Positions 1 through 11,156 of a stretch of DNA of 34,839 nucleotides are shown here, piece after piece (position 1 is the stretch's first letter; every line of letters starts with the position of its first letter). The position numbers were made by a program, and so were the translations under genes. The notes beneath the pieces were generated by a model. That model was not told the DNA's origin. It saw nothing but the letters and a program-made list of their open reading frames with translations, and did no database searches. Source of the DNA: Bimuria novae-zelandiae CBS 107.79 (taxonomy: Eukaryota > Ascomycota > Dothideomycetes > Pleosporales > Didymosphaeriaceae); NCBI GenBank assembly GCA_010015655.1, contig ML976661.1:661781-696619 (forward strand), written 5' to 3'.

Positions 1-464
1 ACAAGCTTGTACCAGGCAGAGATCTTGACAGGATCCTCGCAGAGCGCGCGCTGGCTGTGGAACCTCCTAGACCACTTAATCTGTAGGTCTGGCTGGGTGT
101 TGATAAAGCGCGATACCCACTTCTTGCCTACAGGCTGTGGGGCAGGGATCTGGCCGCGCGCGGCGAGTAGATAATCGGCCATCCTACGTACGTCGATGAT
201 ATAAGGCGGAAATCCACGTCGGTCAAGGTCTAGAATCCACTCTACTAGAGCCTGCTCCTCTGTAGGGTGTAGCTTTCGATTTGGTGATCTTGTCTCATGT
301 TTTGGCTGGACACCTCGAAGGCGCGTCCGTAGTGTTGATTCTGGTACATTGTAGGTTGCTGCTAGCGCGCGTATAGACTTTGCTGATTTATTCTGATAGG
401 ACGCGATTGCAAGACTTATTCTACCTTCTTGCGAGGGCTGTATAGGCTGCTGGCGTTGTGGCAT
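1..464 (-). CDS. pogo/Fot1-like transposase, N-terminal part (cut by window edge)
   Basis: An open frame starts with ATG at 462-464 and stays open for 154 codons to the window edge. It begins MPQRQQPIQPSQEGRISLAI. Residues about 12-50 form a psq-type helix-turn-helix (SIRALAATYNVPESTLRTRL), followed by a CENP-B-type second HTH (EEQALVEWILDLDRRGFPP, KKWVSRFINTQPDL). This is the two-part DNA-binding region usual in pogo/Fot1 transposases of the Tc1/mariner superfamily. The DDE catalytic domain would lie to the left. No stop or frameshift is visible in this part, in contrast to the RIP-damaged copia sequence next to it, so this is either a younger insertion or one escaping RIP. Whether the whole element is intact cannot be seen. 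Confidence 0.85.
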   Translation of the reverse strand, partial: MPQRQQPIQPSQEGRISLAIASYQNKSAKSIRALAATYNVPESTLRTRLRGVQPKHETRSPNRKLHPTEEQALVEWILDLDRRGFPPYIIDVRRMADYLLAARGQIPAPQPVGKKWVSRFINTQPDLQIKWSRRFHSQRALCEDPVKISAWYKL

Positions 465-504
465 GGCTGATTGTGTAGGACGCGTTGCGCGATTTTGGTG
501 GGGT

Positions 505-538
505 GCGCAGGTTACTGATCCGCGCAGGTTACTGATCC
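505..538. repeat. perfect 17-bp tandem duplication in pogo terminus
   Basis: The unit GCGCAGGTTACTGATCC occurs at 505-521 and immediately again at 522-538 without mismatch. It lies between the transposase start and the presumed element end at 545. Paired sub-terminal repeats in transposon ends are often transposase binding sites; that role is inferred here. The second pogo element in the window (7036-9160) has a repeat of the same 17-bp period in its termini but with a different sequence. Confidence 0.85.
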
Positions 539-659
539 GACACGTTACGTTAATAGCTTATTAAGCTAGGCCTAAAGCCAGTTAAAGGCTTTCCTTACTT
601 ATATATAAGCCATTAGCTTATCCTATTTATCTACGTTAATAATATTATTATAGCATATT

Positions 660-1664
660 ATTAGTCTAATGCCTATTACTATAGGTCCTTTAAGAAGAAT
701 CTGGTGGACCTATATAATATTAAAGCTATAGAAGATCCTACTAAGTTTCTTAAAATCTACATTATACGCGATTAAGCTCTATATAAGATATAGTTAATCT
801 AAGACGCGTTTATTAATAAGGTATACGCTTAATTTAGCATTAAAGCTATAAGTAAAGCTCTAAATGTCTTCTTATTAAAGAACTAGTTACTATAATTTAC
901 TAAGGAGATAGATACTACTTAAATAAAGCTCTATTAATAACTAGTTAGCTCCTTAGTATATATTGCTATTTAAGGAAGACCTAATATTGCTTAAACACAC
1001 GTCGTCTTTACCTGCTACCTCACTAACCTAGGATAGTTTTACGTCTTAAAGATTCGTAAGACCTAGCGCTACCTACTTAGTATAAAAGCTTTTATTTTTA
1101 AAGCCTCTGCAAGCGCGTAAGATATAGCTAAGTATCTATTTAATAATTTAATATACCGCGATCTTTTTTTTTAAATCCTCTAACGCCTTATACGCTAATA
1201 AGCTTAAGACTTACTAAAGCTCTTAAGGCTATACTTTTAAGTTTAGTAGACTAATAATTACCTAGAAGTTAATAGTATAATATATAGTTATAAAATTAAT
1301 TATAAAATTTAAATTACTTATTTTATTACTTGCTAGCTTGCAAATAGAAGAATAAATATAATTTTTTTTTAGTATTAATCCTACCTTTAATTATATACCT
1401 ACTATCTAGTATAATAATTAGTAAACTGTTAGTATTATTACTAAATAGTAAGATAAACTTTATATAAAAGTTAAGTACGTTAATATCTACTAGCTTTAAA
1501 TTTAATAGAAGGTTACTACTTTACGTATTAACGTTAAATAGGTCCCTACTAATTATATACCTACTAATAAACCTATAAAAATTCTACTTAAATAAAAGTT
1601 TATAAACTTCGTACGCTAAATTAGCCTTATTAATATTACTAAGCGCCTAACAAGCCTGCGTTGA
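660..1664 (+). pseudogene. copia reverse transcriptase/RNase H C-terminal region, RIP-destroyed
   Basis: Reading through stops, parts of the RVT_2/RNase H region of Ty1/copia pol are recognisable. Around 930-1110 the conceptual product resembles the SLVYIA..GRPNIA...VV motif and its following RKT.RYL.. stretch. Around 1470-1664 it resembles the RNase H tail (KYVNIY, RINVK.VPTNYIPTNKP, KFINFVR, then INITKRLTSLR before TGA at 1662-1664). Nearly every Gln/Trp position expected in the family is TAA/TAG, consistent with CAA, CAG or TGG having mutated by C-to-T/G-to-A. It is not functional. Assignment to copia rests on these motifs and on the PPT/LTR arrangement that follows. Confidence 0.7.
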
Positions 1665-1758
1665 ATAGATAGCGACGATCTTAATGGTATCTACATACAC
1701 TAATACTAATTAGCTGTTATTGGCTCCCTGCCTGTGCGTCAACGCCAGCTAGGGGGTG

Positions 1759-1912
1759 TGTCACGGTTTATGGCTCCTACCCTGCGAGATAGTTGCTCCT
1801 ACCATGATGTGGTTGCAACCTTCCTTCTACTTATCTAGGACTAGCGTTGTTTGTGCCTGCGCACATATACCTTCTGTAGCTCCTAGATAGTACAACCTCA
1901 GTTCAATCCTGC
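1759..1912 (+). repeat. 3' long terminal repeat of the copia element (end approximate)
   Basis: It starts TGTCACGG directly after a purine-rich tract, as a 3' LTR should (TG..., preceded by the polypurine tract). The sequence has normal base composition, unlike the RIP-damaged interior. The right end is uncertain: a CA at 1911-1912 is one candidate, and homology to the DUF7136 gene is established by about 1950. No second LTR copy is in the window to confirm the limits. Confidence 0.55.
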
Positions 1913-1920
1913 AATCTTTT

Positions 1921-2628
1921 CCACTGCGTACTGTCCGCTCTGCTCACAGCAACAATGCGCCTCAAAGCGTATTCCCGATTGTTTTTGCCCTCCAAAATTC
2001 CAAGCTCGCGTCCTTCGTCGACCCGAGTATCTACATCCTTGCTCGAGATTTGGACGACCCTACCTACCCTCTGGTGACAACATTCGAATTTCAAAACATG
2101 AAATGTGCAAACGACACCAGCAGTGACCCATACTTTGAATATAAGGGCTTTGACAGCTTTCAAAGGGAAGGCCATTGGAGGTTGATCTGGGAGTTGAGTT
2201 GGAGCAATTGCACCGAAGGCGCCGTATCTTTTTCTCGCACGCGTCGGTCAGTGGTTTTCACTACCCAGAATGGGGCACAAGAGGTGGACTTAGTCACGCC
2301 CACCACGAAAAAAACTTGCAACGAGCCCAGCGGCTTTGCCCTCAATGTCACCGAAACTATGCCAGTCTCCCCCGGTGCCAACTGGAACGGTGGCGATACT
2401 TGCACAGCACTGGCTCCCACCGCACCTAAATTAGACGCTTGCCCCGTGGAGGTTAATTACACTGCTGCTGCTAGCATCTCCTCCTCAATCGACCTTGCAT
2501 GGTGCGAGGCGGCAAGTTTACCGTCATTCAATTGCGGAGAGGAGAAAGAAAATAAAGGCGTTGCGCAGCGAACCAGCGCTGGAGGCTTCTTGTACATATT
2601 TTTCACGTTTATTGCTATACTGGTCTGA
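1921..2628 (+). pseudogene. DUF7136-family secreted protein, 5' end lost at the retrotransposon junction
   Basis: An open frame of about 235 residues matches fungal DUF7136 proteins, a family of uncharacterised secreted proteins. Visible hallmarks are the N-terminal core FPIVFALQNSKLASFVDP, then DPYFEYKGFDSFQREGHW and LIWELSWSNC, then AQEVDL, and a Cys-containing C-terminal third. It ends in a hydrophobic tail (GGFLYIFFTFIAILV) that looks like a GPI-anchor or membrane signal. The frame has an in-frame TAG at 1888-1890 and no ATG or signal peptide before the conserved core. The copia LTR occupies the place where the first exon should be. An acceptor-like CAG at 1947-1949 could mark the start of an exon, but no donor exon is visible. 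The body has no internal stop, so the damage is 5' truncation rather than decay. Confidence 0.75.
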
Positions 2629-3334
2629 TTCTGTATCCTTGTAGCAATGATCTGGGTGGGTGGTAAAAACCTCCAGAATTTCATTCCATGGATGTTCCTG
2701 ACAGACGGTCTCGTGCAGTGCTGTCATACAAGTACTAAGATCAGTTCCGGCACGGATTTACCAGCCTCTATAGGTTTCAATACACTTGTATCCCAGGCAT
2801 CAGGGTCGCGGTCGTGACATGAGACTTGTCCGGTGACTGTCATATTCGGTATTAGGCTCAGCGATGTCGGAAAACAGGCAAAGACACGCTCTAACCCAGT
2901 CTCAAGCATCCAATTCGAGAACTGTGAGCGTAGGCTACAGAATAGTCGGTCAAACTCTGGATAGTACTCAGCTGAGCTCTTGGTAGACCGGAGTATTTAA
3001 TGAAAGCTGAAAGACCGTGCGCACCCCACCTACCAACAACAGAATATACTCACACCACAACATTACCGCATCCAGATCACAAGCCCCACTGAAAAAAATC
3101 CTCAATAAACAGCAAATACTCAACACCGAGTTCGGTATACTCAAAATTCAGCCGCGAGAACGTCCAAGCGACACCGCCTTAGACTCCGTCCCACAGTGGA
3201 TAACAGACCACGAAACCCTTGGTAAAGCGTATATAAACCCAGCCAACTCTCTGCAAATCAAACCATCGCACAATCCCCAAACACCTCAACCCTTCTCAAA
3301 AACAACCCACCTCCTCCTTCCACCAAGCCCCAAA
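2629..3334. other. intergenic region upstream of the cysteine-rich secreted protein gene
   Basis: No coding region is recognisable on either strand. The right part holds a TATA box (3230-3237) and a pyrimidine/C-rich leader directly before the ATG at 3335, typical of a fungal promoter and 5' UTR. An open frame through 3017-3532 merely runs across this leader and the first exon and intron of the next gene, so it is not a separate gene. Confidence 0.6.
3230..3237 (+). promoter_or_regulatory. TATA box (TATATAAA) of the secreted-protein gene
   Basis: A perfect TATATAAA lies 98 bp upstream of the ATG at 3335 and is followed by a CT-rich leader. It is the best TATA match near this start and fits a regulated, possibly strongly expressed gene. 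Confidence 0.5.
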
Positions 3335-3724
3335 ATGAAGCTCTTCCTACTCACCCCTCTCCTCGCCACAGCGCTGGCCACTCCAGCCCCTGCAGCCACA
3401 AGCTGTGCCGTAGGCCAAGTCTACTGCGGCTGGTACCTCATTAACCAACTCGGTACATCCCCTCCTTCCTACCCCCATCTCTCCCCCTTTCCTCCACGAA
3501 ATTTCCTTTCCTCCACGAAATTTCACAGCTAACAATAGAGGGCTGTAGGCTGGTCCTCTTCCGACCTCCGCACTAAGCTTTGCAGCACGCTCGGAAAGTG
3601 CGATTTTAATAACGGGGACGCTTGGAACTCGCTTTGGCACTGCACGGGAAGTAATAGTGTGGTGCCGAGTGCGCTTTGTGGGGGGGAGGGGAGCTGTAAG
3701 GGGCCGACTGCGCACTGTGGTTAG
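3335..3724 (+). CDS. small secreted cysteine-rich protein (97 aa, 8 Cys), effector-like
   Basis: There are two exons, 3335-3452 and 3549-3724, joined across a 96-bp phase-1 intron (GTACAT donor, CTAAC branch at about 3529, TAG acceptor). The product starts MKLFLLTPLLATALA, a clear signal peptide with cleavage near residues 15-22. Eight cysteines stand at positions 24, 31, 51, 57, 71, 83, 89 and 96, enough for four disulfides. The mature protein of about 75-80 residues contains YCGWYL and the pairs LCSTLGKC and LCGGEGSC. Size, secretion signal and cysteine density match fungal apoplastic effectors or small antimicrobial-type proteins, but I do not recognise a named family. It lies between a transposon-damaged locus and an oxidase gene. 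Splicing restores one frame with all eight Cys and a stop directly after the last one, which supports the model. Confidence 0.75.
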
Positions 3725-4014
3725 TGGGCGACGAGGATTTCGACTGTAGAGGGTGCTACGGATAAGCAGAGGCGTGGTGGATGGGACGCAAGGAAGAGGA
3801 GGATACGGCGAGGGAGAGGGTTCATGGTGTCTGTCTTTACCGCTCGATGGAGATGATGTAGCATCATATTCGTTCGCTTCGTACGTAGGGTAAATGGAAT
3901 AATTGTTCCAATAAACTATTGCGTAGTGTTGAAAAGCAAAGATGGGGGGCTAGATAAAACTGTTATTCGGTACCCTTAGACCCTACCTCACAGCTTCCCC
4001 CCCCCAATCCTCGC

Positions 4015-6077
<2,063 letters not shown>

Positions 6078-7033
6078 TATGAGATGATTAGAGTCGGATG
6101 TCGTTATTAGCTTTTCTGGGTAGCGTGAGAATTGAACGAGGATTTCGAATAACGAGATGGACGCAGAAGACGGCTCATCTAGTGGTGCCTAGGTGAGTTG
6201 AAGCCCATATATATTTGAGCTTTCTAGGACATCAACATCTGGACATCCCTTCGGATGGTGAACGAATCATCTCTCGGTACTTCTGCTAGGTGGGTTCCTA
6301 CGCCAGTTCGTGTCAAGTAGTGTTGTTATTGATTGGCCACACAACTGCCTAGCTTGCGTCTTCTCGGCGCAGGCGCTAGAGAGAACTCACCTGATGCTGA
6401 CCCTGGAATCTCGTTGAGACTCCAGACTAGCCGACACGTCGCCTACAATTGCGGGGTCCCCATGCAGGTTGCGTCCTCATGGCGTCCCCATGGGGAGCTA
6501 AACGCGTTCAAGCGGAACGTCCACACTCCGTGCTCCGTGATTCGCTCTTTAAACTGCTTTACTTCGTAACCCTAACAGAAAATGGGCTAGCAATTGAGGG
6601 TCCATCTCCCACTTTGGGCCTGCCACTTGTTCGATGGGAGGGGAATTGTTCAACAGATTTCGAGTCATGCATGAATTGCATTAGACATGTCTGACTTTTA
6701 CGTCTTTCTTTCTCTCTTGTATAGTCACAGAAGAAATTGATAGCTCCTTCCTGTAATATTAGTAGCACCGCTGCATTGCTTCTAGACATGGCTTGCAAAA
6801 GCACAGCTATTTCTCCCGACCATCCCGACTTCTTGTTGCTTATGTAGACCGTCTCTGTTCTTCGTTAGCCATCACATTCTGGATGTTATTTTGGTATCCC
6901 AGAGTGGGAAAGAATGACACCTGGGCATAGTTAGGAAACATTACAATGAATCTGGTAGGCGAAGATTGTGAGAATGCAAGTGCGGCGCGTCTGCCCGCAT
7001 GGCGGAACATCCTTCTTCCGCTTTCTTGACCAA
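6078..7033. other. intergenic region between oxidase promoter and pogo element
   Basis: It contains the upstream region of the oxidase gene (reading left) and about 800 bp in which no gene, RNA or repeat is recognised. Small open frames here overlap one another on both strands and show no domain. Confidence 0.5.
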
Positions 7034-7035
7034 TA

Positions 7036-7082
7036 CTGTGCCTCGGCAGTCAGTGCAACACGTCAGTCAATGCAACACCCCA
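7036..7082 (+). repeat. left terminal inverted repeat of pogo-like element
   Basis: It begins CTGTGCCTCGGCAGTCAGTG and matches the reverse complement of 9114-9160 with one mismatch (T/C at position 2). It contains two near-identical 15-mers, CAGTCAGTGCAACAC (7047-7061) and CAGTCAATGCAACAC (7064-7078), spaced by a 17-bp period. Confidence 0.92.
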
Positions 7083-7197
7083 ACAAGATCGCTCGGCCAG
7101 CAACATGAAGCTGCTGAGCCACCCACAATCAATATTATCACGAGATTTTCTGGATTTGGGGTCTCTGAGGCCTGTAGATAATTGCTAGCTACTTAGA

Positions 7198-9071
7198 TTA
7201 TCGATATCTACTTGGTGTTCTGATGATTCGGCCTCTGCGCGACTGTGAGGCGGATGCAACAGATGAGGCCTCATCAACATCTACAGCCTCACGCTGAGGC
7301 TGTTTTTTCTTAGTAGGCTTACTAGGAGGCTTTAAAGCCTTCTTGTTTACTAATTTAGATATTTTAATCTATTTTTAAAGTTAACTTTATGCCTTGCGGG
7401 CCTGTTGCTTAAGGCGTTGCTCTATAGCCTTATTAGCCCTCTGCTTTGCGCGTGCATCTCTAGTAGCTACTTAAGCAACACGCCTCTCTTGGGGTAGCCT
7501 TATTTTAAGCTACTAGCTAGCCTAACGTGCCTTTGCTTGCTTACGTTTTTAAAGCTGTAGTTGCTACGCTTTAGCATCTTTTTCGTGTAGACAATCACGT
7601 GCCCGCTGAACGCGATGGGGTAATACGAAAACAGATCCCCCTAATCCTTATAAGGCTAATTAAAAGGCAGAGGCCTGCCTCGCTTTAAGCGTTTCTTTTG
7701 GATAGTTAGGGCCTTTTGTAGGCCCTAATTTTCATGCTCTGCAAGCTGTGCTCGTGCAGAGATTGAGTGTATAGTTCGACTTAGCTTTTTAGCCACATTA
7801 CTAGCCCCTACATTAATATGAGCTTTTAGAAGCCTATCGATTTTCCTCTAATCTAATGCGCTAAGTACTGAGATTAAGCTTTCTCGTAATTCTTGCTCAG
7901 GTACGTGATTGTTGTTAAACCGCTTAAGGATAACTTCTGGATGTAGAGGTGATAGGCTAGTAGCCTTAAAGGCCCGGAGTATTAATGGCTGCCTTATAGT
8001 ACTAACCCAGGCCTTCTAGAATAAGCTAAAGAAGTCCCTTTTAGCAATAGAGGCTATTCCTAGGCTATCTTGTAAGAAGGCTGATAGCTCGTTTGAATAT
8101 GCTGTTGATAGAGGCTTGAACATGCAGACATCTAGAGGCTGCAGCGTATGGGTCGAATGTGGTGGATAGATAGCTAACAGGATCTTATTACGATCGCAAA
8201 AGTCGATAAAATCCATAGTAACGTGAGATCCATGGCCATCGAGGATTAATAGTCGATATGATCGTCCAGCTTTTGACTTTGTGAGGCGATTAAACACCTG
8301 TTGAAGCCATGCAAGGCCTATCTGATTGTTCGTCCAGCCAGATTCTAATACGGTGATAAAGACTTGATGATGTTGAGGGTTGAGGTCCTCTATCCAACTT
8401 GATTGTATATCTGTAGAGGTGGCCTGATAGATTAGAGCTGGATCTAGGGCAGATCCGTCGGCGCATATGCAAGCGATGATCGATATCCATTCACGGCTAC
8501 CATCCTGAATAGCTTGCCTTACTGCCTTGCTCTCGTACAGAGGTCTATCAAAGATCCTCTTTGAGCGGGAGGTGATGCCGAGCAGGCAGCCTTTTTCGTC
8601 CATATTATATATATGCTGAGTCTCGATCTGATACTGGCCAATCTTTTGCTGTAGAAGCTGAAAGTAGTCCTCATATTTGCCTAGGGAATCAGCTTTATGG
8701 CGATTGCTGTCGATGCCGGTCGTCCATCGTGATATCAAGGATTCAGGGTGGCGCCTCACAAAGCGATCAACCCATGATAAGCTAACCTCCTTTTTGGCTA
8801 TAGTAGAGGCAAAGCTTTGTATCATTTGCCGTGTAGGAGGAAGGCCACGTTCAGTAAGGCCTCTAATATATCGTAGGAGCTCTGATTCTTGCTGTGGGCT
8901 GAGATTTCGACGTGTAGAGTCGGTATCTGCACGCGCCTGCGTGACGCCTTGGTGCCGGCGCGTCAATGTAGAAAGTGCAACACCATATTCTTTTGCAATT
9001 TTTCTATATGAAAAAGATGCTCCTGGCTCTTGCGATTCGATTGCTGTAATTGCTGCCTTGATTGGATCCAT
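7198..9071 (-). pseudogene. pogo-like transposase, C-terminal third disrupted by RIP-type stops
   Basis: The start chosen is ATG at 9069-9071 (MDPIKAAITAIE), inside the element; an upstream extension of the frame would run through the TIR. Clean coding continues for 351 codons: psq HTH (about 5-45), CENP-B-type HTH (65-125), then the DDE_1 catalytic core with MDEKG, ILDGHGSH and LQPLDV carrying the three acidic residues. At 8016-8018 a TAG replaces the Trp expected after FFSLF; on the + strand this is CCA changed to CTA, the RIP context. Reading on, family sequence continues (KAWVSTIRQPLILRAFKATS, then VILKRF) with further stops at 7848-7850 and 7725-7727. A frame change follows near 7620-7650. 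More stops precede the typical basic tail, which ends GRIIRTPSRYR before TAA at 7198-7200. The protein is non-functional as it stands unless the truncated 351-aa form is active, which is doubtful. Confidence 0.88.
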
Positions 9072-9113
9072 ATTGGTGGGGATGCGGCGCGTGAAAGTTG
9101 GTACGTTGCATGG

Positions 9114-9160
9114 TGGGGTGTTGCATTGACTGACGTGTTGCACTGACTGCCGAGGCACGG
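9114..9160 (-). repeat. right terminal inverted repeat of pogo-like element
   Basis: This is the inverted copy of 7036-7082, differing at one base. It carries the same pair of 15-mers at a 17-bp period and is followed by TA at 9161-9162. Confidence 0.92.
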
Positions 9161-9244
9161 TAGTTACGCCGAAACGCCGCGGCGGAGAAAGCGCAGCGGA
9201 CCGCTCACGCACCGCCGCCATTGCACCTCACCGACGTCCCCACA

Positions 9245-10131
9245 ATGTCTGTTCCATCTTTGCTAAGACAGTCCCCGTGTCTCCTAGAGTCGTGGACGTG
9301 CTCGTCATGCTCTCGGATCCTTCCGCGCGCTGCCCGAACACCCAAGGTCACCATCGTACGAGCGCGAAGATGTCTGAACACTACGAAAGAGACGCGGCAG
9401 AGCGTTGCGCCGACAATGGACGACATACGCGCGAAATACAAGGAGAAGAATAGGACGACAATGTATGCTGCACAGAGGCCCTGTTTGTAACATAACGCCT
9501 TTCTGATACCCCCAAAGGAACTACATTTTCAGCATAATCCTCGGCACCGTTGCGCTCTCGTACGGCTCGGTGCCATTTTATAAGATGGTACATGACTCTT
9601 GCATTGTTGTGTATGAGTGGTAGTTAATTGTGGTAGATCTGCCAAACCACCGGCTGGGGTGGCCAGCCCATCAAATCCGCCGCCCACGGCGACGACACGC
9701 GCGACCCCTCTGAGCGCCTCCGCCCCGTCGAAGACCACCCACGCATCCGCATCACCTTCAACGGCTCCACCTCCGACGTGCTCCCCTGGAAATTCGTCCC
9801 CAACCAGCGCGAAGTGCGCGTCCTGCCTGGCGAGACGGCGCTAGCGTTCTACACTGCGACCAACACGTCGAAAGAGGACATCATAGGGGTGGCAACGTAC
9901 AGTGTCACGCCGGGACAAGTGGCGCCGTATTTCTCGAAGATACAGTGCTTTTGCTTTGAGGAGCAGAGGCTGAATGCGGGCGAGACGGTGGATATGCCCG
10001 TGTTCTTTTACATCGACCCGGAGTTCGCGAACGATATTACGATGAAGGGGATTGAGACGGTGACGCTGAGTTATACGTTTTTCAAGGCGAAGTACGATAA
10101 AGACGGGCATCTGCGGCCGGTGGCGCAATGA
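9245..10131 (+). CDS. COX11: cytochrome c oxidase assembly protein Cox11 (CtaG family)
   Basis: Exons are 9245-9486, 9533-9587 and 9637-10131, with introns of 46 and 49 bp, giving 263 aa. Cox11 is an inner-mitochondrial-membrane copper chaperone that supplies the CuB site of cytochrome oxidase subunit 1. The N-terminal about 55 residues are Arg/Ser-rich, as expected of a mitochondrial presequence. A short hydrophobic segment (IILGTVALSYGSVPFY, about 82-97) is the single membrane anchor. The soluble CtaG domain follows, with Cys101 in ICQTTGWGG and the copper-binding CFCF pair at 203/205 (IQCFCFEEQ), plus DVLPWKFVPNQREV and PGETALAFYTATN. The C-terminus stops shortly after SYTFFKAKYDKDG. The exon 1/2 junction is the least certain part (MYAAQRPC|F). 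The gene converges with ureG, 100 bp between stops. A pogo element ends 84 bp upstream of the ATG. Confidence 0.93.
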
Positions 10132-10231
10132 TCTCCCCAGCCATCCGTTCATTGTACACCATTTGTATCAACATAGAAGGTCTCCTCGGTCTATATGTAT
10201 ATATATCGCTGGCTGGGAGGGCAGGTCCAAC

Positions 10232-11156
10232 CTACTCCATAACCACGGGCGTAAACTCCTTCTTCCGTGCCTGACTCGCTCCACTCGCCTTCCACGCACT
10301 CAATATCAGGTCCACGATAGCTTTCAGCCCTTCCTCCCGCTTTATCACAGCGAAGATGGTCGGCCCCTCTTCCCGCATCCGCCTGCTATCCCGCTCCATC
10401 ACACCTAAATCTGCTCCCACGGCCTCCGCCAAGTCGCACTTATTCACAACCAGCAAATCGCTCTGGGTTATCCCCGGTCCTCCCTTTCGCGGGATCTTAT
10501 CCCCCCCGCTCACATCGATGACATAGATGATAAAATCCGCAAGCTCCCTGCTATAGTTCGCAGCGAGGTTGTCGCCCCCCGATTCGATGAGCAGTAGGTC
10601 GGTGTCGAATTTGTGGTGCAGTTGGGTGAGGGTGAGCAGGTTGGTGGAGATGTCTTCGCGTACGGCGGCGTGTGGGCAACCGCCGGTTTCGACGGCGACG
10701 ATGCGCTCGGCGGGCAGCGCGTGGTGCTTGGTGAGGAACTCGCAGTCTTCGCGCGTGAAGATGTCGTTTGTGACGGCGGCGATGGAGAAGCGCGTGCGGA
10801 GGGCTTTGCATAGGACGAGCATGAGGGCGGTTTTGCCGGAGCCGACGGGGCTGTTAGGATATTAGCTTTGCGATTTCGTGTCATGTATGTATAGTGCAGG
10901 GGTTGTGTGTGTGGGCGTGGGCGTGGGCGTGGGCGTGGGAGTGGAATGGTGGGGGGAGCGAGAAATGGAGATTGAGGAGGAAGACGCACCCGCCTATGCC
11001 GATGGTGAAGGCGCGGTCTTCCCAGTTGCGCCCTTCTATGATGGGCATCTCGCGTCCGAGGAAGCTGCCGGGTCCGTCGAGGATCTCGTGCGTGTGGCCG
11101 TGGTCGCCGCCTGCGTGCGAGTGTGACTGGTCGTCATGCGAATGTGTGTGCGACAT
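10232..11156 (-). CDS. ureG: urease accessory GTPase UreG
   Basis: Two exons (-), 10990-11156 and 10232-10850, are separated by a 139-bp intron and give 261 aa. UreG is the SIMIBI-class GTPase that, with UreF/UreD(H), delivers nickel to urease in the cytosol. The P-loop GPVGSGKT (56-63) is split by the intron after its first glycine codon begins. The nickel-binding CPH motif is at 114-116 ([13 protein letters not shown]), ESGGDN at 145-150 and the guanine-specificity NKCD at 192-195. The first 24 residues hold eight histidines ([17 protein letters not shown]...), the metal-storing tail found in eukaryotic UreG. An AGATAA site on the - strand at 11568-11573, about 410 bp upstream, would suit an AreA-type nitrogen GATA factor, but this is only a sequence match. 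The gene looks intact. Confidence 0.95.
10911..10940 (+). repeat. hexanucleotide repeat (GTGGGC)4 plus one variant unit, in the ureG intron
   Basis: Four perfect GTGGGC units (10911-10934) are followed by GTGGGA. The whole array lies inside the single ureG intron (10851-10989) and accounts for its length compared with the other introns here. Such arrays vary in length between isolates. Confidence 0.85.

Larger units (their letters stand above)
1..545 (-). mobile_element. pogo/Fot1-like DNA transposon, partial (runs off the left edge)
   Basis: The N-terminal part of a pogo-family transposase reads leftward off the window. Beyond its start codon lie about 80 bp of terminal sequence ending near 545, followed by a TA dinucleotide at 546-547 that would be the target site. 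A perfect 17-bp tandem duplication lies within this terminus. The outer boundary is inferred from the TA and from the change to AT-rich sequence at about 546; the other end of the element is outside the window. It appears inserted into or beside the copia remnant that follows. Confidence 0.75.
546..1912 (+). mobile_element. Ty1/copia retrotransposon remnant, RIP-degraded, 5' part missing
   Basis: A very AT-rich, stop-dense block (TAA/TAG in every frame, few CpA) retains a recognisable copia polyprotein C-terminus on the + strand. It is followed by a G-rich polypurine tract (GGGGG at 1752-1756) and a GC-normal LTR-like segment starting TGTCACGG. The 5' LTR, gag, protease and integrase are absent; the left pogo element abuts the remnant. 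The 1665-1758 stretch corresponds to the spacer between the end of pol and the 3' LTR. The AT-richness and pattern of stops are what RIP produces. Confidence 0.75.
7036..9160 (-). mobile_element. pogo-like DNA transposon, full length, transposase broken
   Basis: The element is 2125 bp with 47-bp terminal inverted repeats carrying a single mismatch, and is flanked by TA at 7034-7035 and 9161-9162, the target-site duplication of Tc1/mariner-pogo elements. It encodes one transposase on the - strand, damaged in its C-terminal third. The right end lies 84 bp before the COX11 start codon, so the insertion is in the COX11 promoter/leader. Confidence 0.92.

Noticed and set aside
3017..3532. 171-codon open frame covering the leader of the secreted-protein gene
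   Set aside because: It reads through the TATA box, leader and into the intron; the signal peptide begins at the internal ATG 3335 and splicing explains the rest.
9221..9244. upstream extension of the COX11 frame by eight codons
   Set aside because: It begins at a TTG, not an ATG; the first ATG at 9245 gives a normal mitochondrial presequence.
10911..10940. CRISPR-like or regulatory repeat array
   Set aside because: It is a simple hexanucleotide microsatellite inside an intron with no spacers.
10510..10989. 159-codon leftward frame overlapping ureG
   Set aside because: It is an alternate frame of the ureG exon and intron with a Pro/Ser-biased product and no domain; the ureG frame carries all motifs.
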